Assembly (NCBI RefSeq): GCF_002897035.1
Contig: NZ_BAUX01000002.1
Location: 1 to 64,000 of the forward strand
From: Methylopila sp. Yamaguchi
GTDB taxonomy: Bacteria > Pseudomonadota > Alphaproteobacteria > Rhizobiales > Methylopilaceae
Length of the DNA: 64,000 nt
Direction: 5' to 3'
Part shown: positions 54,353 to 63,612 of the stretch, in pieces
Numbering within the stretch: the first letter of the stretch is position 1
How the letters are laid out: each line of letters begins with the position of its first letter
Position numbers and translations under genes: made by a program
The notes under the pieces: generated by a model
What the model was told of the DNA's origin: nothing
The model's database searches: none
What the model saw: only the letters and a program-made list of their open reading frames with translations

Positions 54353-54694
54353 ATGGCCGCCCGCGCACAGTATCGAAACGCCAGGTTCAAGATCGGCGAA
54401 GTGGTCCGCCACCGCGTCTACCCCTTCCGCGGCGTGATCTATGACGTCGACCCCACGTTCTCGAACACCGAGGAATGGTGGCAGGCGATTCCCGAAGACG
54501 TGCGCCCTGAGCGGGACCAGCCGTTCTACCACCTCCTCGCCGAGAATGCGGAGACCGAGTACGTCGCCTATGTCTCGGAGCAGAACCTGCTGCCGGACAC
54601 CAGCGGAGAACCGGTGCGGCATCCGCAGGTCGAGGCGATCTTCGAGCGCTCCAGCGACGGCTCCTACCGCGTCCGCCGCGACGTCCGGCACTGA
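54353..54694 (+). CDS. hspQ: Heat shock protein HspQ
   Basis: A 113-residue hemimethylated-DNA-binding-fold protein. KIGEVVRHRVYPFRGVIYDVD and a PFYHLLAENAETEYVAYVSEQN block are the family core. HspQ in E. coli acts in heat-shock protein turnover as a Lon specificity enhancer. The ATG at 54353 gives family length. It lies 128 bases after the malyl-CoA-lyase-like gene on the same strand and probably has its own promoter. Confidence 0.92.
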   Translation: MAARAQYRNARFKIGEVVRHRVYPFRGVIYDVDPTFSNTEEWWQAIPEDVRPERDQPFYHLLAENAETEYVAYVSEQNLLPDTSGEPVRHPQVEAIFERSSDGSYRVRRDVRH

Positions 54695-54879
54695 ACGGCG
54701 AACCGGCTGAGCCCCGCTCCGCCGCGCATTTCGGCAAGACAGGGCCGTGAGGCGGCGTCTCCCCAGCTAATCTTCCGCCGTCCTCCTCCGGCTGGAGCGG
54801 GCCCATCTTAGACGTGGACCGCTGCGCCGGACGTGGATGGTCGGGTCTGCCGGACCATGACGCGGGTCGGCCAAACGAA

Positions 54880-54910
54880 AACGCGCGGCCCGGAGACCGG
54901 ACCGCGCGTT
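54880..54910 (-). terminator. Terminator downstream of the second ialB gene
   Basis: AACGCGCGG (54880-54888) pairs with CCGCGCGTT (54902-54910), with an inner CCGG/CCGG pairing. On the minus strand it is followed by a T-rich run (TTTTCGTTT). It starts 31 bases after the ialB-like stop codon. Confidence 0.82.
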
Positions 54911-54941
54911 CGTCAGTCGTTGCGGGCGCGAGCCCGCTGGA

Positions 54942-55667
54942 TCACTGCTGCTTGACGGGGGCCTGTCCGCCGGGAGCCGGCGTCGCGGTGGGCGCGGCGC
55001 CCTGCATCTGCAGTTTGTCACGGGCCTCTTCGGCGCGCTTGTTCATCTCGGCGTTCAGGCGATCGCGCTCCTGCTGCACGACCTTGGGGTCGAGCGCCGG
55101 GCCGTCGTAGGCCTTGCTGAAGCCGGAGAGGCTGATCGGGAAGTTCACCGTCTTCGCCTGCTGGTTCATGGCCTGCACCACGAGGTTGTTGCCCTTCTTC
55201 ACGTTGGCGAAGAAAGCGTCGGTCACCTCGACTTCGGCGTAGCAGGCGTTCGGGAAGCAGATCGAGTACTTGCCGCTCACCGGCTGGTTCTGATCGACCG
55301 CGACGCGAACGCCCGGCTGAATCAGAAGACCGGGGGGCACGGCGGCGAGGAAGAAGCGCTTGCTCTCGCCGCTCACCTGGCGGATCGCGATCGAGGCCAC
55401 GGTCTGGCCGGTCTCGGCCTTCACGTCGCGAGAGGTGAGACACACCTCCTTCTTGGCCTGCGGATCGGTGTTGCAGATCTTCATCCAGTTCGGCTGCTGC
55501 GCCGCGGGCGGCGTGGCGGGCATCGGGCCGGGGCCTTCCGCCGGCGCCGCCTGCTGGGCCTGAGCCGCAGGCGCCTTCTTCTCCTGCGCGAAGGCCTGCG
55601 ACGTCAGAGCGACGGAGGCGATCGCCGTAGAGAGGGCGGCGACGCGGGAGTACCTACCAAAATTCAT
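54942..55667 (-). CDS. IalB-family exported protein, second copy
   Basis: A 241-residue protein with a signal peptide (ends QAFAQ), a long Ala/Gln/Pro linker and the IalB domain: WMKICNTDPQAKKEVCL, SGKYSICFPNACYAEVEV and FPISLSGFSKAYDG. The last 40 residues form a charged helix followed by a Pro/Ala/Gln tail absent from the first copy. The start at 55667 has AAGGGA at good spacing; the ATG five codons earlier overlaps that site. It is probably periplasmic or outer-membrane associated. The function in a free-living bacterium is unknown. Confidence 0.88.
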   Translation of the reverse strand: MNFGRYSRVAALSTAIASVALTSQAFAQEKKAPAAQAQQAAPAEGPGPMPATPPAAQQPNWMKICNTDPQAKKEVCLTSRDVKAETGQTVASIAIRQVSGESKRFFLAAVPPGLLIQPGVRVAVDQNQPVSGKYSICFPNACYAEVEVTDAFFANVKKGNNLVVQAMNQQAKTVNFPISLSGFSKAYDGPALDPKVVQQERDRLNAEMNKRAEEARDKLQMQGAAPTATPAPGGQAPVKQQ

Positions 55668-55917
55668 GAGCGTTCCCTTCATGTCGTTCGAGACGACCGT
55701 CGCATCGGCGGCCGCGCGGATCGGATGGCGTCAACACGTGCGCCGAGATGCGCGAAGCCGAGCGTTTCTAACGCGAAGACGTCGCTGTCTGTCCAGCAAA
55801 TGCGGCGACAGAGTGGCGCTTTTCGCTCCGTCCCCGCCTTGTCCGGGCGCGCTTCGCGGTTGTGATACGCTCTTTCTCGTGATTTGCGAATCGGACCCCG
55901 CGTCGGACCCTTACCGA

Positions 55918-57777
55918 ATGCCGACACGATCCGACAGATGTCCGCGGCGCCGACTTTCGCTGATGCTGGCGGCGGTCGCGCTTGCCGCCGCCGCTTGGGC
56001 GGGCGCAAGCGCCCCAGGACGAGCCGACGAGCCAGTGCTGCGCACGGGCGTCGCCATGCATGGCGCGCCGGCGCTGCCTCCCGGTTTCGACCATCTCCCC
56101 TACGCCAATCCCGACGCGCCGAAGGGCGGCCGGGTGACCTACGGCTGGCTCGGCGCCTTCGAGACGCTCAATCCCTTCGGTTACCGCGGCAAGCCTGCGC
56201 AGGGTCTGAAGGCGAACGTGTACGAAAGCCTGCTCGCCCGCTCCTACGACGAGCCGTTCTCGCTCTATGGGCTGATCGCCGAGAGCGTCGAGCTGCCGGA
56301 CGACCGCAGCTCCATCACGTTCCATCTGAATCCCAAGGCCCGGTTCTCCGACGGCGAAGCGATCACCGCCGACGACGTCGTCTTCACCTTCGAGCTGCTG
56401 CGGGAGCGCGGCCATCCGTCGTTCCGGACCAACTACCGGCGCGTGCGCGCGGTCTCCGCCGAGGACGAGCGCACGGTGCGCTTCGACCTCTCGGGATCCG
56501 ACGACCGCGAGATGCCTTTGATCCTCGGGCTGATGCCGGTGCTGCCCCGCCACGCGACCGACCCCCAGACCTTCGAGGAGACGAGCTTCAAGCCGCTCGT
56601 GGGAAGCGGACCCTATGTGGTGAGCGACGTCGCCCCGGGCCGGGCCGTCACCTTCCGGCGGGATCCGAACTACTGGGGCGCGGACCTCCCCGCGAACCGC
56701 GGCCTGAACAACTTCGACGAGATCCGCTACGACTACTACCGCGACGCCAACGCGCTGTTCGAGGCCTTCAAGGCCGGGCTGATCGACGTGCTCCCGGAAT
56801 CGGACCCGATCCGCTGGACCACCGGCTACGACTTCCCCGCCGTGCGGAACGGCGAGGTCGTGCGCGACGAGCTGAAGACCGGCCTGCCGTGGGGCATGAG
56901 CGCCTTCGTGTTCAACACCCGCAAGCCGCTGTTCGCGGACATCCGCGTGCGCGAGGCCCTCGCGGCGCTGTTCGACCACGCCTGGATCGACCGCAACCTC
57001 TACGGCGGCGCGACGGTGCGGACGTCGAGCTACTACGAAGGCTCGGAACTCGCCTCCACCGGCCGCGCCGCCGACGCCCGAGAGCGCGCGCTTCTCGCTC
57101 CGTTCCCCGGCGTCGTGCGGCCGGACGTGATGGAGGGGACGTGGCGGCCTTCGACCAGCGACGGCTCCGGCCGCGACCGCGACCAGCTCCGACGCGCTCT
57201 CGAGCTTCTCGCCGCCGCCGGCTGGACCGTGCGCGACGGCGAGCTGCGCGACGCGGCCGGCGCGCCGTTCCGCTTCGAGATCCTGGTCAGCGACAAGGAC
57301 TTCGAGCGCCTGTCGCTGGCCTATGTCGGCGCGCTCAGTCGCGCCGGCATTCGCGCGACCGTGCGGCTGGTCGACTCCACGCAGGCCTTCCGGCGCCTGC
57401 AGACCTACGACTTCGACATGATCCCCTACAAATGGGTCTCGACGCTCTCGCCGGGAGCGGAGCAGAAAAAGTACTGGAGCGCCGCCGCCGCCGACACGCC
57501 AGGCGAGCGCAACTACATCGGCGTCAAGCAGCCGGCGGTCGACGCCATGATCGAGGCTCTGCTCGCGGCGCGGGAGCGGGACGATTTCGTCTCCGCCGCG
57601 CGCGCGCTCGACCGGGTTCTGCTTTCGGGTTTCTACGTCGTCCCGTTGTTTCATCTCAAAGATCAGTGGATCGCGCGCTGGCGGCGAATCGAACGACCCG
57701 ATACGACTCCTCTGTACGGCGCGGCGTTCGAGACTTGGTGGCGCGCGCCGGCCTCCGCGGACCGACCGCGCCCCTGA
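55918..57777 (+). CDS. Extracellular solute-binding protein family 5, YejA-like (oligopeptide ABC transporter)
   Basis: A 619-residue periplasmic binding protein with a signal peptide (about 14-40, ending RADE). Family features include HGAPALPPGFDHLPYANPD, FETLNPF, a FSDGEAITADDVVFTFE block and a C-terminal DFDMIPYKWVSTLSPGAEQ typical of the YejA branch. It would deliver peptides to a YejBEF transporter, but no permease or ATPase genes follow; an adenylate-forming gene begins 18 bases later. An in-frame upstream extension exists but the ATG at 55918 gives a normal signal peptide. Confidence 0.88.
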   Translation: MPTRSDRCPRRRLSLMLAAVALAAAAWAGASAPGRADEPVLRTGVAMHGAPALPPGFDHLPYANPDAPKGGRVTYGWLGAFETLNPFGYRGKPAQGLKANVYESLLARSYDEPFSLYGLIAESVELPDDRSSITFHLNPKARFSDGEAITADDVVFTFELLRERGHPSFRTNYRRVRAVSAEDERTVRFDLSGSDDREMPLILGLMPVLPRHATDPQTFEETSFKPLVGSGPYVVSDVAPGRAVTFRRDPNYWGADLPANRGLNNFDEIRYDYYRDANALFEAFKAGLIDVLPESDPIRWTTGYDFPAVRNGEVVRDELKTGLPWGMSAFVFNTRKPLFADIRVREALAALFDHAWIDRNLYGGATVRTSSYYEGSELASTGRAADARERALLAPFPGVVRPDVMEGTWRPSTSDGSGRDRDQLRRALELLAAAGWTVRDGELRDAAGAPFRFEILVSDKDFERLSLAYVGALSRAGIRATVRLVDSTQAFRRLQTYDFDMIPYKWVSTLSPGAEQKKYWSAAAADTPGERNYIGVKQPAVDAMIEALLAARERDDFVSAARALDRVLLSGFYVVPLFHLKDQWIARWRRIERPDTTPLYGAAFETWWRAPASADRPRP

Positions 57778-57794
57778 CCTTTCGGACCCGGCCC

Positions 57795-59309
57795 ATGCGC
57801 CTTCCTGCCGCTTCGAACGACCCTCTCCCCAACCCGGTCGCGGGACGTTCGACGCTTGACGAGGTGCTCGCCCACAACGCCGCCGGTCATCCGGACGGGC
57901 GCGCGCTGGTGGAGTCCGGCCTGCCCTTCGGCGGATCCTGGCGCGAGGTGGACCGGGCGGTATCCGCGCTGGCTCATCGCTTCGCGGCCTGGCGGCTGAG
58001 CCCGGACGCCGCGGTCGGCGTGCAGATGGGGTCGAGCCCGGAGGGCGCGCTCGTCGTCGCCGCGCTGTGGCGCGCCGGCCTGATCCCCGCTTTGCTGCCC
58101 CTCCCCTGGCGGCGTCGCGAGATCGCGGCCGCGCTCGACGCCGTACGCGCCGAGGCGATCGTCGCGGTCACCGAACGCTCCGGTCTCAAGGGCGCTGAGA
58201 ACGCCTGCGAGGCGGCCGTCGGTCTCGAACGCATCCGCTTCATCGGCTCGTTCGGCGCCAACCCGCCCGACGGCGCGACGCCGCTCGACGCGGCGCTCGT
58301 CGAACCCGCGTCGCCGTTCGAGCGCGTGGGCCGGCCGGACGACGCCGCCGACCATGTGGCGGTGATCAGCTTCGAACTCGGCGCCGTGCCGGTCGCCCGG
58401 ACCCACAACGAGCTCGTGGCGGCGAGCCTCGGCGCGCTGCTCTCGTCCCGCCTCGACTCCTCCGGCCGCCTGCTGTCCACGCTTGACCTTGGCGGCCTCG
58501 CGGGCGTCGCCACTGGCCTCGCGCCCTGGCTGCTGGCGCGGTCCGCGGCGACGTTCCACCAGGCCTCGACCACCGCCGCCTTCGCCGCCGCAGCGCGCGC
58601 CCTCGACGCGACGCACGTCGCAGCGCCCGGCCGGGCGCTGGAGCGGCTCGTGGGCGATGGCGCGCTGGGCGGGACCATGCCCGAGGCGCTGATCGCCGTC
58701 TGGCGCGCGCCTGATCCGCGCAGCGGCGCCTGCGCCTCCGGCCTGACCACGCCCGCGACCCTGGTCGACGTCACCCTGTTCGGCGAACTCGGCCTCTTCG
58801 CCGCCGCCCGCAAGGCGCCGACCCGGCCGGTGGCGACCGCCCTCGGGCCGATCGCGCCGGAGGGCCTGGCGCCCCTGATCGAGACCCAGGTGATGCCCGA
58901 CGGACGCCTGCTGGTGCGCGGCCCCGCCTGCCCCGGAGGCCGTTTCCTCGCCGCCGGCGGGGCGCGGCTGACCCACGACGCCGACGGCTTCGTCGACACC
59001 GGCCTGGTCGGAATCGCCGACCGCACCGCCGGCCGGATCTCGCTTGGCGGTCGCCGCCGCGGCGTGGCGCAGGTGGGCGGCGTGGCGCTCGCGCTGTCGG
59101 AAGCCGAAACCGCCATGGCCGCCGTCGGCCTCCCCGGAGCGGTCTCCGTCGAGGACGACGCGGTTCTGGGCGGCCGGCTGCGGCTCGAAGCGGCCGGGGG
59201 CCGGCGCGTCGCCGAACAGGAAGCCGCGGAGGCGCTCGCCGAAGCCGGCTTCGGCGCGGCCTTCGCCCCGCTGACGACGCCGGCGGAGCGCGCACGCCTG
59301 ACGGCCTGA
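57795..59309 (+). CDS. Degenerate adenylate-forming (ANL superfamily) protein
   Basis: A 504-residue protein with the fold of AMP-binding enzymes. STLDEVLAHNAAGHPDGRALVE and a MGSSPEGALVVAALWRAGLIPALLP block match the N-terminal acyl-CoA synthetase region, and GRRRGVAQVGG near 415 matches the A8 hinge. Key catalytic parts are altered: the T/S-G-T/S-T-G-x-P-K-G phosphate loop is replaced by ISFELGAVPVARTHNEL (191-207), and no catalytic Lys is evident before the end. It may be an inactive or repurposed relative. It follows the YejA-like gene by 17 bases and is probably co-transcribed. Confidence 0.78.
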   Translation: MRLPAASNDPLPNPVAGRSTLDEVLAHNAAGHPDGRALVESGLPFGGSWREVDRAVSALAHRFAAWRLSPDAAVGVQMGSSPEGALVVAALWRAGLIPALLPLPWRRREIAAALDAVRAEAIVAVTERSGLKGAENACEAAVGLERIRFIGSFGANPPDGATPLDAALVEPASPFERVGRPDDAADHVAVISFELGAVPVARTHNELVAASLGALLSSRLDSSGRLLSTLDLGGLAGVATGLAPWLLARSAATFHQASTTAAFAAAARALDATHVAAPGRALERLVGDGALGGTMPEALIAVWRAPDPRSGACASGLTTPATLVDVTLFGELGLFAAARKAPTRPVATALGPIAPEGLAPLIETQVMPDGRLLVRGPACPGGRFLAAGGARLTHDADGFVDTGLVGIADRTAGRISLGGRRRGVAQVGGVALALSEAETAMAAVGLPGAVSVEDDAVLGGRLRLEAAGGRRVAEQEAAEALAEAGFGAAFAPLTTPAERARLTA

Positions 59310-59406
59310 CGCCGCGACGCGCCATCCGCCGCGGCGAGGAGGCTTACGTCGAGGCGCGCCGAGGCCTATATCGGGCCGACGCGTCCCCGATTTGAAAGCG
59401 TCCGCC

Positions 59407-60072
59407 GTGGCCTCCGAACCCCTCACCATCGACGTCTTCGCCGATCCCGTCTGCCCCTGGTGCTGGCTGGGCAAGCGCCGGCTCGACGCCGCCCTCGCCG
59501 CCCGGCCGGACGTCAACGCCGAGGTGCGCTGGCGTCCCTACCAGCTCGACCCTTCGGTGCCGCCGGAAGGCGCGGACCGGGCGGAGTATCTTGAGGCGAA
59601 GTTCGACGACGCGGCGCGTGTGCGCGCGACCCACGAGCAGCTTGTCGCCATCGGCCGCGACGAAGGAATCGCGTTTCTGTTCGGCGAGATCGAGCGCTTC
59701 CCCAACACGCTGGATTGCCACCGGGCGATCCGCCTCGCCGCGGAGGAAGGGCTGGTCGCGCAAAGCGCCTTCGTCGAGCAGCTGTTCGAGCTCTACTTCA
59801 CCGAAGGCGAGGACATTTCCGACCACGCCGTCATCGCGCGCGCCGCCGACGAGGCCGGTCTCGACGTCGAAACCTTGCTGGAGCGGCTCGAGTCGGACGA
59901 CGACTCCGAGGACGTGCGCGACGAGATCGAGCGCGCCCGCGCCATGGGCATCGACGGCGTCCCCTGCTTCATCTTCGCCGGCAAGCTGGTGGTCATGGGC
60001 GCTCACACGCCGGAGGTGCTGGTGGAGGCGATGGACCGCGCGCTGGGCGACGAGGACGACGTCGAGGCGTAG
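59407..60072 (+). CDS. DsbA-family (FrnE-like) thiol oxidoreductase
   Basis: A 221-residue thioredoxin-fold protein with an inserted helical domain. The redox motif CPWC is at 16-19, FPNTLDCHRAIRLA marks the insertion, and GIDGVPCFIFAGK carries the cis-Pro loop. No signal peptide is seen, so unlike DsbA it is probably cytoplasmic, as FrnE-like proteins are. GTG at 59407 is the likely start. Glutathione-dependent isomerase activity for aromatic compounds is a possible alternative within this superfamily. Confidence 0.87.
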   Translation: MASEPLTIDVFADPVCPWCWLGKRRLDAALAARPDVNAEVRWRPYQLDPSVPPEGADRAEYLEAKFDDAARVRATHEQLVAIGRDEGIAFLFGEIERFPNTLDCHRAIRLAAEEGLVAQSAFVEQLFELYFTEGEDISDHAVIARAADEAGLDVETLLERLESDDDSEDVRDEIERARAMGIDGVPCFIFAGKLVVMGAHTPEVLVEAMDRALGDEDDVEA

Positions 60073-60118
60073 GGGACTCGGAACCGCGGCGCCCCGACGT
60101 GAAGGGCGGCCTTCAGGG

Positions 60119-60187
60119 TCCGGCTTGACCGGTCAACCCCCGACGAAGAGCTCCGGGGTCTCCGGTAGGTCCTCCGGTCAAGCCGGA
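60119..60187. repeat. 14-bp inverted repeat between convergent frnE-like gene and argC
   Basis: TCCGGCTTGACCGG (60119-60132) is repeated in reverse at 60174-60187 with a 41-base loop that contains further small GC-rich pairings. It is another member of the palindromic elements clustered here, and could fold into a large cruciform or terminator for either gene. Confidence 0.7.
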
Positions 60188-60212
60188 GGCCGACGGCTCG
60201 GCTAAAACGACG

Positions 60213-61265
60213 TTACGGGAACATCGCGAGCTGGTTCAGGCCCTCGGTCTCCGGGAAGCCGGAGATCAGGTTCATGTTCTGCACCGCCTGACCCGAGGCG
60301 CCCTTCACCAGATTGTCGAGCGTGGAGATCACGATCGCCCGGTCCGGCCCGCGGTCGGCGATCACGCCCAGCTGGACGTTGTTCGACCCGCGCACGTGGC
60401 GCGACTGCGGGACCTTGCCGAACGGCAGAACCTGGACGAAGGGCTCGCCGGCGAAGGCCGCGCCCAGCGTTTCATGCAGCTGCTCCGCCGTCGCGCCGGC
60501 CTCAAGCGTCACGGTGATGGTCGCGTAGATGCCGCGGTTCATCGGGATGAGCTGCGGCGTGAAGGTCGCGAGCGACGCGCGCCCCGCCGCCTTGGCGAAC
60601 TCCTGGTCGAGCTCCGAGGTGTGGCGGTGCTTGCCGACGCCATAGGCATGGACGCCTTCAGACACCTCGGAGAACAGCATCTCCTCCTTGGCCGCCCGGC
60701 CGGCGCCGGACATGCCGGTGGACGAGACGATCACGATCTGGGCCGGATCGATCAGCTTCGCCTTCAGCAGCGGAACCAAGGGCAGGATCGACGTCGTAGA
60801 GTGACAGCCGGGGTTCGCCACCAAACGCGCGCCGCGGATCGCGTCGCGGTTGAGCTCGACGAGGCCGAAGGCGGCCTCCGCCTGCAGCTCAAGCGCCTGA
60901 TGCGCATGGCCGTACCATGTGGCGTAGGCGTCCGGGTCGGACAGACGGAAGTCGGCCGAGAGGTCCACCACCTTCAGATCAGGCTTCTTCGCGAAGAGGT
61001 CCTTGATCACGGTCTGGGTCGTGCCGTGGGGCAGCGCGCAGAACACGAGGTCGATCGCCGTCAGGTCGAGCTCGGCGATGGTGACGAGCTTCGGCAGGTC
61101 GAGCCCCGCGAACTGCGGGAAGACGTCCGCCATCGCCTGCCCCGCCTTGCGGTCGGCGGTCAGCGCCCGGATCGCCACGCGCGGATGGCGCGCGAGCAGG
61201 CGCACCAGCTCGGAGCCGGTGTAGCCGGAGGCGCCAAGGATCGCGACGTTCAGGGGGGCGGTCAT
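60213..61265 (-). CDS. argC: N-acetyl-gamma-glutamyl-phosphate reductase
   Basis: A 350-residue enzyme of arginine synthesis that reduces acetylglutamyl phosphate to the semialdehyde with NADPH. The cofactor motif GASGYTGSELVRLL is at about 11-24, the catalytic Cys is in VANPGCHSTTSILPL (about 150), and IPMNRGIYATI is the second family block. Length matches type 1 ArgC. It appears to be a single gene between palindrome-rich intergenic regions. Confidence 0.96.
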   Translation of the reverse strand: MTAPLNVAILGASGYTGSELVRLLARHPRVAIRALTADRKAGQAMADVFPQFAGLDLPKLVTIAELDLTAIDLVFCALPHGTTQTVIKDLFAKKPDLKVVDLSADFRLSDPDAYATWYGHAHQALELQAEAAFGLVELNRDAIRGARLVANPGCHSTTSILPLVPLLKAKLIDPAQIVIVSSTGMSGAGRAAKEEMLFSEVSEGVHAYGVGKHRHTSELDQEFAKAAGRASLATFTPQLIPMNRGIYATITVTLEAGATAEQLHETLGAAFAGEPFVQVLPFGKVPQSRHVRGSNNVQLGVIADRGPDRAIVISTLDNLVKGASGQAVQNMNLISGFPETEGLNQLAMFP

Positions 61266-61601
61266 CGTCTCAAGCCTTACGTTGAAGTCCTCCCGGCTCC
61301 GGGGAGCGGAGAGCCGGGACCGTCAGCAGCACTGCCCGTTATCACATTTCGCGCGGCGTCGGGATGACGGCTGTGCGTGCTTCGAGACGCCGGCCTGCGG
61401 CCGGCTCCTCAGCTTGAGGAGGTTTTGCGATCCGGACCTCAAGATGAGGCCGCGTCACGCTCCACCTCGTCGTCATGCCCCGGCTTGTCCGGGGCATCCA
61501 CTCCTCCGCCTTGAGACTTCGCCAACTGGATCCCCCGGACAAGCCGGGGGATGACGCCGCGGCTTCGCCTATCCCGGCCGAGAAAGACAGCAGCTTGGCG
61601 T
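61266..61601. repeat. 336-base intergenic region packed with palindromic repeats
   Basis: At 61389-61405 there is a 7-bp GCCGGCC/GGCCGGC hairpin, at 61406-61420 a 6-bp TCCTCA/TGAGGA hairpin, and at 61475-61497 and 61530-61552 two palindromes with cores ATGCCCCGG and ATCCCCCGG. The last two are inverted copies of one 30-base element (61471-61500 and 61527-61556). Sequences like these are scattered between genes in many Hyphomicrobiales. No gene is seen. Confidence 0.85.
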
Positions 61602-62585
61602 TCAGATCTCCACCACCACCCGGCCGCGGACCTTCCCGTCCAAGATCGCCTCGGCCGTCGGCACGATCTCGTCGAAGCCGATCGTCTTCGTCATGGCGGC
61701 GAGCTTGGCGCGGTCGAGGTCCTTGGCGAGCCGGCCCCAGGCCTCGATGCGGATCGGCTTCGGCACGGTCACGCTGTTGACGCCGAGCAGCGACACGCCG
61801 CGCAGGATGAACGGCGCGACCGAGGTCGGCAGGTCCATGCCGGCGGCGAGACCGCAGGCGGCGACCGCGCCGCCGGACTTGGTCTGGGCGATGGCGTTCG
61901 CGAGCGGCACGGAGCCGACGGAATCGATCACGCCGCCCCAGATCTCCTTCTGCAGCGGCTTGCCGGGAGCGGCCAGTTCCTCACGCGGCAGGATGCGCGC
62001 GGCGCCCAGGTCGCGGAGATACTCGGCCTCGCTCTCTCGGCCGGTGGAGGCCACGACCTCGTAGCCGAGCTTGGCGAGCAGCGCGACGGCGACCGAGCCG
62101 ACACCGCCGGCGGCGCCGGTGACGAGCACCGGACCACGCTCCGGCGTCACGCCATGACGCTCCAGCGCCATCACGCAGAGCATCGAGGTGTAGCCGGCCG
62201 TGCCGATCGCCATGGCCTCGGCGGCGCTCAGCCCATCGGGCAGCGGCACCAGCCAGGCGCCCGGCACGCGGGCGATCTCGGCGTAGCCGCCCAGATGGGT
62301 CTCGCCGACGCCCCAGCCGTTCAGCACGACCTCGTCCCCGACCTTGAACTCGTCGGTCGTCGACGCCGCCACCTTGCCGGCGAAATCGATGCCGGGGATC
62401 ATCGGGAAGCGCCGGACCACCGGCGACTTGCCGGTGATCGCCAGCCCGTCCTTGTAGTTGACGGTGGAATGGGACACCCGGACGACGACGTCGCCGTCCA
62501 TCAGTTCGGCCTCGTCGAAGTCGACCGTCGAGAGGGTCTGGCCGGCGTCGCCCTTGTCGATGCGCAGCGCGCGGAAGGTGGACAT
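61602..62585 (-). CDS. Zinc-independent MDR oxidoreductase, AcuI/YhdH-like acrylyl-CoA reductase
   Basis: A 327-residue quinone-oxidoreductase-type enzyme. [19 protein letters not shown] at about 39-57 is distinctive of YhdH/Acu[13 protein letters not shown] follows, and [13 protein letters not shown] is the NADPH motif. AcuI reduces acrylyl-CoA to propionyl-CoA with NADPH, detoxifying a reactive CoA ester in 3-hydroxypropionate or DMSP metabolism. The start ATG at 62585 agrees with the family. It is followed upstream by an SDR gene in the same direction. Confidence 0.88.
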   Translation of the reverse strand: MSTFRALRIDKGDAGQTLSTVDFDEAELMDGDVVVRVSHSTVNYKDGLAITGKSPVVRRFPMIPGIDFAGKVAASTTDEFKVGDEVVLNGWGVGETHLGGYAEIARVPGAWLVPLPDGLSAAEAMAIGTAGYTSMLCVMALERHGVTPERGPVLVTGAAGGVGSVAVALLAKLGYEVVASTGRESEAEYLRDLGAARILPREELAAPGKPLQKEIWGGVIDSVGSVPLANAIAQTKSGGAVAACGLAAGMDLPTSVAPFILRGVSLLGVNSVTVPKPIRIEAWGRLAKDLDRAKLAAMTKTIGFDEIVPTAEAILDGKVRGRVVVEI

Positions 62586-62668
62586 GTCGAGCTCCTGACG
62601 TGTGACGTTCGGGTGAGGCCCTAGATAGAGGGCCGCCCCCCGTTCGTCATCCCGCAGGCGCCCCGCGG

Positions 62669-63442
62669 TCAGCCCTCCATCGCGTCCAGCGCGCCGGTGT
62701 TCTCCGGCAGCACCTGGCCGCCGTCGACCACGATCGTCTGGCCCGTGACGTAGTTGGCGACGTCGCTGGCGAAGTAGAGCGCCGCTCCGGCAATGTCCGC
62801 GACGACGCCCAGCCGCTTCATCGGCACCGAGGCCGCGGTCTTGTCGATGTAGTCCTGCCCGACGCCCGCCATGCCCTCCGTCATGATGTTGCCGGGCATA
62901 ACGGCGTTCACGGTGATCCCGAACGGCGCGAGCTCGATCGCCGCGGTGCGCATGAAGCCGAGCTGCCCGGCCTTGCTCGCCCCGTAGTGCGACCAGCCGG
63001 GATAGCCGGTGATCGGCCCCGTGATGGAGGAGGTCAGCACGATCCGCCCGGCCTTCGACGCCTTCAGCGCCGGCAGGCAGGCCTGCACCGACAGGAAAGT
63101 GCCCTTGAGGTTCACGTCCATGACGAGGTCGAAGTCGGCCTCCGTCATGTCGGCCAGCTTGGCCGCCGGGAAGATGCCGGCGTTGGCGCAAAGCACGTCG
63201 ATTCCCCCGAAGCGCTCGACCGCCGCGGCCGCCATCGCCTGGGCGCCGGCGAGCTTCGACACGTCGGCCGCGAAGCCGCTGGCCCCGCCGCCGATCTCCG
63301 CGGCGACCGCATCGGCCTCCGCGCCGTTTCGCGCGACCACCAGCACCCGGTAGCCGGCGTCGGCGAAGCCCTTCGCGATGCCCTTGCCGATCCCCTTCGA
63401 GCCGCCCGTCACGATGGCCGTGCGGGATGTTGCGTAAGTCAT
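62669..63442 (-). CDS. SDR oxidoreductase, FabG-like
   Basis: A 257-residue classical SDR. Cofactor motif [12 protein letters not shown] is at about 12-23, ANAG is near 90, and the catalytic triad appears as SSITGP...YGASKAG. The C-terminus [14 protein letters not shown] is typical of 3-oxoacyl-ACP reductase or acetoacetyl-CoA reductase-like members. The substrate is unknown. The ATG at 63442 is chosen; a longer frame upstream adds an unlikely Cys/Arg-rich leader. It lies 83 bases upstream of the acuI-like gene. Confidence 0.88.
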   Translation of the reverse strand: MTYATSRTAIVTGGSKGIGKGIAKGFADAGYRVLVVARNGAEADAVAAEIGGGASGFAADVSKLAGAQAMAAAAVERFGGIDVLCANAGIFPAAKLADMTEADFDLVMDVNLKGTFLSVQACLPALKASKAGRIVLTSSITGPITGYPGWSHYGASKAGQLGFMRTAAIELAPFGITVNAVMPGNIMTEGMAGVGQDYIDKTAASVPMKRLGVVADIAGAALYFASDVANYVTGQTIVVDGGQVLPENTGALDAMEG

Positions 63443-63612
63443 GGGCGCCCCTGCCGTCTGCCTGTTTCGGCAGCAAGGTCGCTCATAAAAACAACGTTGT
63501 AAACCCAACAAACCGGGCGATACTCGCCACAGAAAATGACCGACTTGCCAAGTCGGCAGAGAGGCCGCGGCGGCCGCGGCCTGGCGATCACTCGGGGATC
63601 AGGGGACTTCGC

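Noticed and set aside
55884-59309. A 1,141-codon plus-strand frame covering the binding protein and the AMP-binding gene
   Set aside because: Only its last 504 codons (from ATG 57795) read as protein. The upstream part is an out-of-frame shadow of the YejA-like gene, rich in Arg and Pro.
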